Below, piece by piece: positions 21,739 through 27,453 of a stretch of 27,453 bases of DNA. Every line of letters starts with the position of its first letter. Positions within the stretch are counted from its first letter, which is position 1. Below the pieces are notes generated by a model. The model made no database searches. It worked only from the letters and a program-made list of their open reading frames with translations, and had not been told where the DNA came from. Made by a program: the position numbers and the translations under genes. This stretch comes from an uncultured Lachnospiraceae bacterium (lineage in GTDB: Bacteria > Bacillota > Clostridia > Lachnospirales > Lachnospiraceae): contig CAKRAK010000031.1 in NCBI GenBank assembly GCA_934294885.1, positions 1 to 27,453 on the forward strand. The letters run 5' to 3'.

Positions 21739-23292
21739 ATGAAAGAAGTTGCTGGATATGTACCACAGATGTATGCCACATTCTGTGCATTGGTTCCGCC
21801 GTTGGTTGCGATTGTTTTGGCATTGATTACAAAGGAGGTTTACAGCTCGCTGTTTATCGGAATTGTAATCGGTGGCTTTTTTTACGGAGATATTTTTTGT
21901 GATACCTTTAATTTTGAACGTTCCATTACTCATATTTTTCAGGATGGAATCGTCGGTTCATTATCGGATTCGTATAATGTAGGTATTTTGGTATTTTTAG
22001 TTGTTCTTGGAATCATGGTTTGTATGATGAATGAGGCAGGGGGTTCTGCCGCATTTGGAAATTGGGCAAGGGAGCACATCAAAACCCGTGTCGGTGCACA
22101 GCTTGCAGCCGTTATCCTGGGAATGTTGATTTTTATTGACGATTATTTTAACTGCCTGACGGTAGGCAGTGTAATGCGTCCGGTTACAGACAGTCATAAT
22201 GTGTCAAGAGCCAAGCTGGCATATTTAATTGATGCGACTGCCGCACCAATCTGTATCATTGCACCAATTTCTTCCTGGGCTGCCGCAGTTACCGGATTCG
22301 TAGAGGGTGAAGATGGATTTTCTATTTTTATCCGGGCAATTCCTTATAACTACTATGCTTTGTTTACCATAGTTGCCATGATTACCATTGTTTGTATGAA
22401 GGTAGATTTTGGTCCAATGAAGCTCCATGAGGATAATGCCATGAAGGGAGATGTGATAACCGTAAAGGATGCCCAGTATGAGCAGGTGGAATATAATTTT
22501 ACCAATACAAAGGGAAAGGTAATCGATCTTGTATTTCCGATTCTTATATTGATTATCAGTTGTGTGATTGGCATGATTTATACCGGTGGATTTTTCAGTG
22601 GAGCTTCTTTTGTGAAGGCATTTTCAGAAAGTGATGCCTCTGTAGGACTGATGCTGGGAAGTGTCGTTTCGTTAATCATTACCATTATTTTCTACATGAT
22701 ACGGGGAGTAATCGGATTCCGGAAAGCATGTGATTGTATTCCGGAGGGATTTAAGGCCATGGTGCCGGCGATTTTGATTCTTACCTTTGCATGGACACTG
22801 AAGGCAATGACAGACAGTCTCGGTGCGAAATATTATGTGGCAGGTCTTGTAAACAATGTTTCCGAAGAATTTGTATTGGCATTACCGGCAATTATTTTTG
22901 TTGTGGCTGTTTTCCTTGCTTTTGCAACGGGAACCTCATGGGGAACCTTTGGAATTTTAATCCCGATCGTAGTAGATACATTTCAGGATAAAAATCCGAC
23001 TTTAATGATCATTGCTATTGCTGCCTGTATGGCAGGTGCGGTTTGTGGTGACCATTGTTCGCCAATTTCAGATACTACAATTATGGCATCTGCAGGTGCT
23101 CAGTGTAATCACGTAAGTCACGTATCAACCCAGCTTCCATATGTAGTGGTGGTTGCAGTGATATCCGGTCTTTCCTACATTGTTGCAGGTTTCGTTCAGA
23201 ATCCGGTGGTACCATTGGTGCTTGGTATCCTTGCACTGGTTCTGACATTTTTCTGTATTAAATATGTTACACAATCGAAGTTTTCGGAGTAG
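21739..23292 (+). CDS. nhaC: Na+/H+ antiporter, NhaC family
   Basis: NhaC-type antiporters exchange Na+ for H+ (some exchange organic ions such as malate or lactate) across the cytoplasmic membrane. The 517-residue product has about 12 hydrophobic segments and the family blocks SSLFIGIVIGGFFYGD, GILVFLVVLGIMVCMMNEAGGSAAFGNWA, MLIFIDDYFNCLTVGSVMRPVTD, SRAKLAYLIDATAAPICIIAPISSWAA, and the C-terminal ATGTSWGTFGILIPI and GAVCGDHCSPISDTTIMASAG, in which Asp and His probably act in ion binding. ATG 21739 has AAGGAGA 5 bases upstream; ATG 21715 has none. It is the first gene of a likely operon with the DMT exporter and the metallopeptidase. Confidence 0.93.
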   Translation: MKEVAGYVPQMYATFCALVPPLVAIVLALITKEVYSSLFIGIVIGGFFYGDIFCDTFNFERSITHIFQDGIVGSLSDSYNVGILVFLVVLGIMVCMMNEAGGSAAFGNWAREHIKTRVGAQLAAVILGMLIFIDDYFNCLTVGSVMRPVTDSHNVSRAKLAYLIDATAAPICIIAPISSWAAAVTGFVEGEDGFSIFIRAIPYNYYALFTIVAMITIVCMKVDFGPMKLHEDNAMKGDVITVKDAQYEQVEYNFTNTKGKVIDLVFPILILIISCVIGMIYTGGFFSGASFVKAFSESDASVGLMLGSVVSLIITIIFYMIRGVIGFRKACDCIPEGFKAMVPAILILTFAWTLKAMTDSLGAKYYVAGLVNNVSEEFVLALPAIIFVVAVFLAFATGTSWGTFGILIPIVVDTFQDKNPTLMIIAIAACMAGAVCGDHCSPISDTTIMASAGAQCNHVSHVSTQLPYVVVVAVISGLSYIVAGFVQNPVVPLVLGILALVLTFFCIKYVTQSKFSE

Positions 23293-23301
23293 ATAAGTGA
23301 T

Positions 23302-24210
23302 ATGAAGAATTTAAAGGGTAGTTTGATTTTGTTTGTTGTTGCGTTTCTTTGGGGAACAACCTTTGTTGCTCAGGTAAACGGCACCAGTAATATAGGAGTA
23401 TTTACATATAATGCCGGAAGATGTTTTGTAGGCTGTATATTTTTGTTTTTCCTTGCGATGATAAGGGATCGAATTGTACCGGTTAAGGAACAGAATGAAG
23501 CTGTAAATGCAAAATGGCCGGTAAAGGGTGGAATCCTTTGTGGTGTTGTTATGTTCGGTGCTATGACTTTGCAGCAGGGAGGAATTTCCATTTATCCTGC
23601 ATCTGTTGCGGCAGCAGGCCGGGCGGGTTTTCTGACGGCTGTTTATGTAGTAATTGTGGCAGCTGTGGTAGCAATTGGTAATAGAAAAATGGAACTGCTT
23701 GTTTGTCTTTCGGTTATCGGAACATTATTTGGCATGTATCTCCTGTGCTTAAGGGATGGTTTTTCCGGAATATATATGGGAGACATCTTGTGTCTTTGTT
23801 GTGCATTTTGTTTTGCCGGGCATATTCTTGTGGTGGATCATTTTAAAGGGGCAGACAGTATAAGGCTCTCCTGTATTCAGTTTTTGGTAGCAGGGTTGTT
23901 GTCATTTATTATGAGTCTTTTTACGGAGAAGCTTGTAATTGCGGAGCTTTCTTCTGCTATGAGCTCCATATTATATGCGGGTATTCTGTCCAGCGGAATC
24001 GCTTATACATTACAGATGATAGGACAGAAATATGCCAGGCCGGCGGTGGCTGCCATAGTGATGAGTCTGGAATCGGTAATTGCGGTGATTGCCGGGGCGG
24101 TTGTGTTACATGAGGTGTTAGCCGGAAGAGAGATTGCGGGTTGCGTCGTTGTATTTATATCGGTAATTCTTGCCCAGATTCCGGAGTTTTTAAAGAAAGG
24201 GCAACAGTGA
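23302..24210 (+). CDS. DMT-superfamily transporter (EamA domains)
   Basis: The 302-residue membrane protein has about ten hydrophobic segments arranged as two EamA halves: LILFVVAFLWGTTFVAQ at the start, YNAGRCFVGCIFLF, SIYPASVAAAGRAGFLTAVYVVIVAAV and the second half ending in LQMIGQKYARPAVAAIVMSLESVIAVIAGAVVLHE. The TLQxIGQKYxxPxxAAIxMSLE signature is typical of these proteins. Family members export amino acids, metabolites or drugs, and the substrate here is unknown. It begins 9 bases after nhaC, with GGAG 12 bases before the ATG overlapping the nhaC stop region, so translational coupling is likely. Its stop codon overlaps the next start by one base. Confidence 0.93.
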   Translation: MKNLKGSLILFVVAFLWGTTFVAQVNGTSNIGVFTYNAGRCFVGCIFLFFLAMIRDRIVPVKEQNEAVNAKWPVKGGILCGVVMFGAMTLQQGGISIYPASVAAAGRAGFLTAVYVVIVAAVVAIGNRKMELLVCLSVIGTLFGMYLLCLRDGFSGIYMGDILCLCCAFCFAGHILVVDHFKGADSIRLSCIQFLVAGLLSFIMSLFTEKLVIAELSSAMSSILYAGILSSGIAYTLQMIGQKYARPAVAAIVMSLESVIAVIAGAVVLHEVLAGREIAGCVVVFISVILAQIPEFLKKGQQ

Positions 24211-24776
24211 TGGAGAATATTCCCATAACGGTTATTCGTTCCAAGCGAAAAACCATTTCCATTCAGATTCATGCAGATCTGTCGGTAACGGTAAGGGCAC
24301 CGGAAAGAGCCTCTCAGAAAGAAATTGAAAGAGTGCTGAGGGAAAAGGAGCCGTGGATAAAAAAGCACCTGGAGCAGATGCACCGACAGGCAGAAGAATG
24401 TGAAGGTGTAAAACCATTTACCGATGAAGAACTTCAACAACTGGCAGACCGGGCAGTTTGCCATATTCCAAAGCGTGTGGCATATTATGCTGCATTGATC
24501 GGTGTGGATTATGGAAGAATTACTATTCGGAATCAAAAAACGAGGTGGGGAAGCTGTAGCGGCAAGGGCAATTTGAATTTTAACTGCTTGCTGATGCTTG
24601 CACCATGGGAAGTGATTGATTACGTTGTTGTCCATGAGTTATGTCATAGAAAAGAGATGAATCATTCCAAGGCATTTTGGAGGGAAGTGGAAAGAATATT
24701 ACCGGATTACAGAGAATCGGAAAAATGGCTGAAGAACCGGGGTATCCTTTTGATGCGGAGGAATATACGGAACTGA
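24210..24776 (+). CDS. YgjP-like M48-family metallopeptidase (DUF45)
   Basis: The 188-residue protein belongs to the YgjP/DUF45 family of soluble zinc peptidases. After a beta-rich N-terminus (ITVIRSKRKTISIQIHADLSVTVRAPERAS) it has the family block IRNQKTRWGSCSGKGNLNFNCLLMLAPWEVIDYVVVHELCHRKEMNHSKAFWREVE. HELCH supplies His142, Glu143 and His146, and His152 in NHSKAFW is the third ligand. The length fits the family. The start at 24210 is the ATG that overlaps the TGA of the preceding gene by one base, with GAAAGGG upstream; a longer in-frame ORF extends back to 24141, but there it would overlap coding DNA by 70 bases. The peptide substrate is unknown. It is probably the third gene of the nhaC operon. 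Confidence 0.92.
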   Translation: MENIPITVIRSKRKTISIQIHADLSVTVRAPERASQKEIERVLREKEPWIKKHLEQMHRQAEECEGVKPFTDEELQQLADRAVCHIPKRVAYYAALIGVDYGRITIRNQKTRWGSCSGKGNLNFNCLLMLAPWEVIDYVVVHELCHRKEMNHSKAFWREVERILPDYRESEKWLKNRGILLMRRNIRN

Positions 24777-24854
24777 CTTTTAACGTAATTGATTTACAAG
24801 ATTAAGGAATGTTGCTTTGTTTTTACGGTTATTTTGCAAGTGTGGAGAAACGAA

Positions 24855-26063
24855 ATGAGTCTTAGTAATTTAGGAAAAAAATATAACTTCTGGGGATGGG
24901 AGAGTGCAGATGTTACTTCTGTTACAGATGAATATAAGGGGATTCAGACACCGCTTGATCTGTACGATGCCCTTTCTGATTTGTGGTGTGAATACACCTG
25001 TGCACCAAGACTGCGGCAGGGCTGGTCTAAGGAAAACAAAACCCTTGGTCAGTGTTCTGTTACTGCATTTCTGGCACAGGACATTTTCGGCGGAAAGGTA
25101 TATGGGATTTTAAGACCCGGTGGAAATTATCATTGTTATAATGTGATTGGTGATGTCAGCTTTGACCTTACCAGTGAGCAGTTTGGAGATGAAATTCTTG
25201 ATTATGAAAATAATCCGGAACAGCTTCGGGAAGTACATTTTGCCAAAGAAGAGAAGCGGCTTCGGTATGAGTATCTGAAAAAGAAGCTTAAAAATTACTG
25301 TAAAAGCAATCATCTGATTCTTGATTTTTCTCATGTGTATTTAGACGAGAAGATTCCTAAAAAAAATAAGGTGCATTTGCTGGATTGTTCGGACATTGAG
25401 GAATGTGACTTGTATTGTTCTGCCCGGGCAGAGAAAGAAATCTGGAACCGGATTAAGACTTACGGTATTCATGGGATTCATTATCTGGATTCCGGAAATT
25501 ATCATTATGTGACGGGTATTATAACGAAGCATATCAAACAGGATTTTTCTCTTGTTGTATTTGACCACCACACGGATATGCAGAAGCCCATGATTGAGGA
25601 TATGGTAAGCTGTGGAGATTGGGCAGGAAAGACTTTGGATACAAACGATTGTTTACAGCAGCTTATTTTAATCGGACCCAATGAATGTGATATAGATCAA
25701 ATCGTTTGTGAACAAAAAGAAAAACTTCTCACCTTTTCTGCGGAAGAGCTGCAAGGTGGAGAGAATCAAAAGAAAATATTCCAGATTAAAAAGAATCTGC
25801 CGATTTATATATCCATAGATAAGGATGTGTTGGATAAAAAATATTCCGAAACAAACTGGAATCAGGGGAATATGTCTCTTTCCATGCTGGAGTATTTACT
25901 ATCCCATTTCATAGAAAACGGAAGGATAATAGGGATTGATATTTGTGGGGAGTGTCAGCAGGGTATACCATTGCCGGAATATTTTGAGGCGGAAGAAATC
26001 AATAGTGAAACGAATCGGGCACTGTTTGAATTTTTAACAAAGAGCCGGATTTTATCCCATTAA
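24855..26063 (+). CDS. Fusion of a YunG-like domain and an arginase/ureohydrolase-fold domain
   Basis: The 402-residue cytosolic protein has two parts. Residues about 30-145 resemble B. subtilis YunG: LYDALSDLWCEYTCAPRLRQGWSKENKTLGQCSVTAFLAQDIFGG, then GNYHCYNVIGDVSFDLTSEQFG. Cys67, His93 and Asp104 could form a Cys-His-Asp set like that of papain-type folds (inference). Residues about 170-400 have the arginase superfamily metal motifs: SGNYHYVTG (His217) where arginases have GGDHS, FDHHTDMQ (Asp237, His239, Asp241; DxHxD), and SIDKDVLD (Asp322, Asp324; SxDxD), followed by IGIDICGE. Binuclear manganese binding and hydrolysis of a C-N bond are expected for the second part, but the substrate is unknown. 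I reject a TTG-initiated extension from 24789: ATG 24855 has GTGGAGA upstream. It ends in a terminator and is separate from the nhaC operon. Confidence 0.85.
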   Translation: MSLSNLGKKYNFWGWESADVTSVTDEYKGIQTPLDLYDALSDLWCEYTCAPRLRQGWSKENKTLGQCSVTAFLAQDIFGGKVYGILRPGGNYHCYNVIGDVSFDLTSEQFGDEILDYENNPEQLREVHFAKEEKRLRYEYLKKKLKNYCKSNHLILDFSHVYLDEKIPKKNKVHLLDCSDIEECDLYCSARAEKEIWNRIKTYGIHGIHYLDSGNYHYVTGIITKHIKQDFSLVVFDHHTDMQKPMIEDMVSCGDWAGKTLDTNDCLQQLILIGPNECDIDQIVCEQKEKLLTFSAEELQGGENQKKIFQIKKNLPIYISIDKDVLDKKYSETNWNQGNMSLSMLEYLLSHFIENGRIIGIDICGECQQGIPLPEYFEAEEINSETNRALFEFLTKSRILSH

Positions 26064-26064
26064 A

Positions 26065-26108
26065 AATACCGGGCAATCAATGATTAAAATTTGATTGTCC
26101 GGTATTTC
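26065..26108. terminator. Terminator after the YunG-arginase gene, likely bidirectional
   Basis: The arms 26065-26081 and 26092-26108 form a 17-bp stem with one G-T pair. A-rich and T-rich ends allow use on both strands, and the Rpn gene on the minus strand also ends here at 26118. Confidence 0.82.
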
Positions 26109-26117
26109 GATTTAGAA

Positions 26118-27056
26118 TTATAAATGATACTTATTGATTAATTCTTTGATATAATCTTCCTCTTCTTCTAACATATCCGCAATCTCAGCGGTGGTCATTT
26201 TCTTCTTTAGAGTGGAACAAATTTGAACCAGTTGCTGTTCGGCTCCCTCGGTTCGTCCCAGTGCAATTCCTTCGTCACGTCCTTTTCTAAATCCACGTTT
26301 GTACACACCTTTTTCAATTGCAGCAGAATCATTTCTTGCATCACACTGCATTCTGATCTTATCATCTTCACTTAGCTTTGCCATGGTATAGATACATTCA
26401 TCTATGGCTTCATTTTTCTCTGCCAACATACGAATCTCCTCCCAACTTTCTGCCTTAAAGACTCTTGCCCATTCGCACAGTTCCTTGTTCTTCTCTCTGC
26501 TCATGACATCTTCATTCTGGATCTGCAGCAGGTTCAATGTAAAGATTCCAAAACCGTCTGTGTAACGATTGTAATACTTTGGATTCTCATTCATCAAATA
26601 ATATCTTGAACATAATTCTTCTACATTTTCAAACAGATCAAAGTCCAAGATACTAATCTGAATTGCGGGAACCACCTCATCATATTCCTGACCGGATTCC
26701 AGATTATCATACAATCTGCAAAGATAAGTCAGAGAACGTTCCTGCCAATAGTTCTGTCTGGTGACCTGCATTTCGATATTATAATAATGATCATTATTGA
26801 TCAGCAGTTTTATATCCAATACACAGGTCTTACTTTCGATTTCTTCACCCAATACAATTGGATTCATAATCTGCAAATCGGTAACCGATTCAACTGCGAT
26901 ACCTAAAATCGCACACAACAAATGTTTTAAAACATTTTCGTTTTTTTGCATTACCGCCCGAAACATATAATCATTCGTAAGATGATATCGAATAGGTCCG
27001 GTTAATGACTGATACTGCTCACTAAATCTTTCAGTGAATTCTTCTCTCTTTTCCAT
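26118..27056 (-). CDS. Rpn-family recombination-promoting nuclease (PD-(D/E)XK nuclease/putative transposase)
   Basis: Rpn proteins have a PD-(D/E)XK nuclease domain and can promote RecA-independent recombination in E. coli (established for RpnA); they are common in Lachnospiraceae. The 312-residue product has the family start LTNDYMFRAVMQKNENVLKHLLCAILG and the catalytic core VLDIKLLINNDHYYNIEMQ, with Asp81 and the ExQ pair Glu95 and Gln97, followed by RSLTYLCRLYDNLESGQEYDEVVPAIQISILDF. The C-terminus is helical with the usual GRDEGIALGRTEGAEQQ repeats and a degenerate tail. GGAGG 7 bases before the ATG at 27056 fixes the start; a longer ORF from 27164 would contain a separate ribosome binding site. 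A promoter lies at 27179-27207. It is probably a complete, intact gene. Confidence 0.9.
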   Translation of the reverse strand: MEKREEFTERFSEQYQSLTGPIRYHLTNDYMFRAVMQKNENVLKHLLCAILGIAVESVTDLQIMNPIVLGEEIESKTCVLDIKLLINNDHYYNIEMQVTRQNYWQERSLTYLCRLYDNLESGQEYDEVVPAIQISILDFDLFENVEELCSRYYLMNENPKYYNRYTDGFGIFTLNLLQIQNEDVMSREKNKELCEWARVFKAESWEEIRMLAEKNEAIDECIYTMAKLSEDDKIRMQCDARNDSAAIEKGVYKRGFRKGRDEGIALGRTEGAEQQLVQICSTLKKKMTTAEIADMLEEEEDYIKELINKYHL

Positions 27057-27111
27057 AGTATTGCCTCCATTCTCTTGTACAAAATAATTTTTTTGGAACA
27101 AAAGCTTTTTA

Positions 27112-27141
27112 CTATGGTTTATGGGATAGGAAATGAACCAT
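27112..27141 (-). CDS. Possible 9-residue leader peptide upstream of the Rpn gene
   Basis: On the minus strand AAAGGAGG is followed after four bases by an ATG (27141) that opens MVHFLSHKP and stops at TAG (27114-27112). It is in the leader of the Rpn transcript and out of its frame. A strong binding site before a tiny ORF is unusual, but such a short ORF may be chance. Confidence 0.25.
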   Translation of the reverse strand: MVHFLSHKP

Positions 27142-27178
27142 TTTACCTCCTTTCCTAATCCCAAGTATGAACAGTTTT

Positions 27179-27207
27179 ATTGTAATGGATTTGGTGAAGG
27201 TTGGCAA
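27179..27207 (-). promoter_or_regulatory. Sigma-A promoter of the Rpn gene
   Basis: On the minus strand TTGCCA (27207-27202) and TACAAT (27184-27179) are exactly 17 bases apart. The transcript would begin near 27172 and have a leader of about 115 bases. Confidence 0.6.
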
Positions 27208-27279
27208 GGCGATTTTAAAAATAGATGTTTGTAAAAAATACACATTCAAGTATAAGAGCCCGTATTTCTAACCAGAATC

Positions 27280-27308
27280 TTGATATGCTTAATAGATTAA
27301 TATATAAT
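27280..27308 (+). promoter_or_regulatory. Sigma-A promoter of the right-edge gene
   Basis: TTGATA (27280-27285) and a perfect TATAAT (27303-27308) are 17 bases apart, about 92 bases upstream of the ATG at 27401. The 27057-27400 gap thus holds two divergent promoters and short AT-rich leaders, and I see no other gene in it. Confidence 0.65.
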
Positions 27309-27400
27309 GAAAAAAATTGATTTTAATATGAAAAGGTTTTAATGTATGAAATGGAAAACATCTTATGTGCTAGATAATTAAAACACGGAGGTAATTATAG

Positions 27401-27453
27401 ATGGCAAGGGCTGCTAAACCAAAGAAAGAAATATCAATGGAAGAAGCACTTTG
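27401..27453 (+). CDS. hsdM: Start of a probable type I restriction-modification methyltransferase subunit (HsdM), 3' truncated
   Basis: Only 17 codons are present: MARAAKPKKEISMEEAL, with the next codon starting TG. GGAGGT lies about 10 bases before the ATG, so the start is real. The Lys-rich opening followed by EISMEEALW-type sequence is what I recall from the N-termini of many HsdM proteins in Clostridia, in which this helix precedes KLRGSVEPSEYK. HsdM methylates adenine in the type I site and forms the complex with HsdS and HsdR. The fragment is too short to be certain. Confidence 0.55.
   Translation, partial: MARAAKPKKEISMEEAL

Noticed and set aside
24141..24209. Longer start of the YgjP-like peptidase inside the DMT gene
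   Set aside because: It would overlap 70 bases of a good coding gene, while ATG 24210 forms the usual stop-start overlap with the TGA.
24003..24635. 210-codon minus-strand ORF
   Set aside because: It is antisense to the DMT and peptidase genes, has no ribosome binding site and shows low-complexity His/Pro/Cys composition; it is a shadow of the real genes.
24789..24854. TTG-initiated extension of the YunG-arginase protein
   Set aside because: Rare start codon without a ribosome binding site; ATG 24855 has one and begins the recognisable domain region.
26118..27056. Insertion sequence transposase
   Set aside because: The family is often labelled putative transposase, but no terminal inverted repeats or target duplications are visible and the PD-(D/E)XK core points to Rpn.
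27346..27381. 11-codon ORF in the leader of the right-edge gene
   Set aside because: Preceded only by AAAAGG, very short and AT-rich; not distinguishable from chance.
1..27453. CRISPR array, tRNA, rRNA, phage attachment site or insertion sequence
   Set aside because: I looked for regularly spaced repeats, tRNA-like cloverleafs with CCA-type ends and paired terminal repeats and saw none.

Overview
The window looks like chromosome of a spore-forming, Gram-positive, low-to-moderate GC Clostridia member, most probably a Lachnospiraceae relative (Roseburia/Eubacterium/Coprococcus-like). This rests on AT-rich intergenic DNA, strong AGGAGG-type ribosome binding sites, the sporulation genes spoIID and spoIIQ, a cellobiose phosphorylase and several protein families typical of that group. 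No database search was possible; all names come from reading the translations.

Layout. Positions 1-827: the 3' end of a GNAT acetyltransferase, converging through a 23-bp perfect hairpin on a small PH-domain protein with a His/Asp-rich tail. 1113-3581: glycogen phosphorylase. 3655-6992: a sporulation block, spoIID, an L,D-transpeptidase and a spoIIQ-like gene, with candidate sigma-E and sigma-F promoters in front of the outer two. 7047-9290: an unidentified structured leader and a c-di-GMP phosphodiesterase (PAS-degenerate GGDEF-EAL). 9418-9651: an acyl carrier protein with its own promoter and terminator.

9795-15682 is a minus-strand block: a four-cysteine mini-protein and a lipoprotein, cellobiose phosphorylase (GH94) with its own promoter, and a likely operon of a ppGpp-hydrolase-like HD protein, a GNAT protein and an aldose 1-epimerase-like protein. 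Glycogen phosphorylase, GH94 and the epimerase-like protein point to phosphorolytic sugar and polysaccharide metabolism.

15925-18150 holds two cell-wall proteins on the plus strand: a membrane-anchored serine hydrolase with choline-binding-type repeats, and a PGRP/amidase_2 protein. An orphan Ig-like protein (18173-18514, minus) converges on them through a bidirectional terminator. 18775-21568 is a membrane diguanylate cyclase translationally overlapped with an extracellular sugar-type solute-binding lipoprotein that has no permease beside it, so it may be a sensing pair rather than a transporter. 21739-24776 is a likely operon of an NhaC antiporter, a DMT exporter and a YgjP/M48-like metallopeptidase. 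24855-26063 encodes an unusual fusion of a YunG-like domain to an arginase-fold domain. The right edge has an Rpn-type PD-(D/E)XK nuclease (minus) and the first codons of what looks like a type I restriction-modification HsdM (plus), suggesting that an accessory or defence region begins there.

The most interesting structure I found is at 3606-3655. The terminator hairpin of glycogen phosphorylase contains a well-spaced sigma-E-like promoter and the spoIID ribosome binding site, so that only a sporulation-initiated transcript would have that site free.
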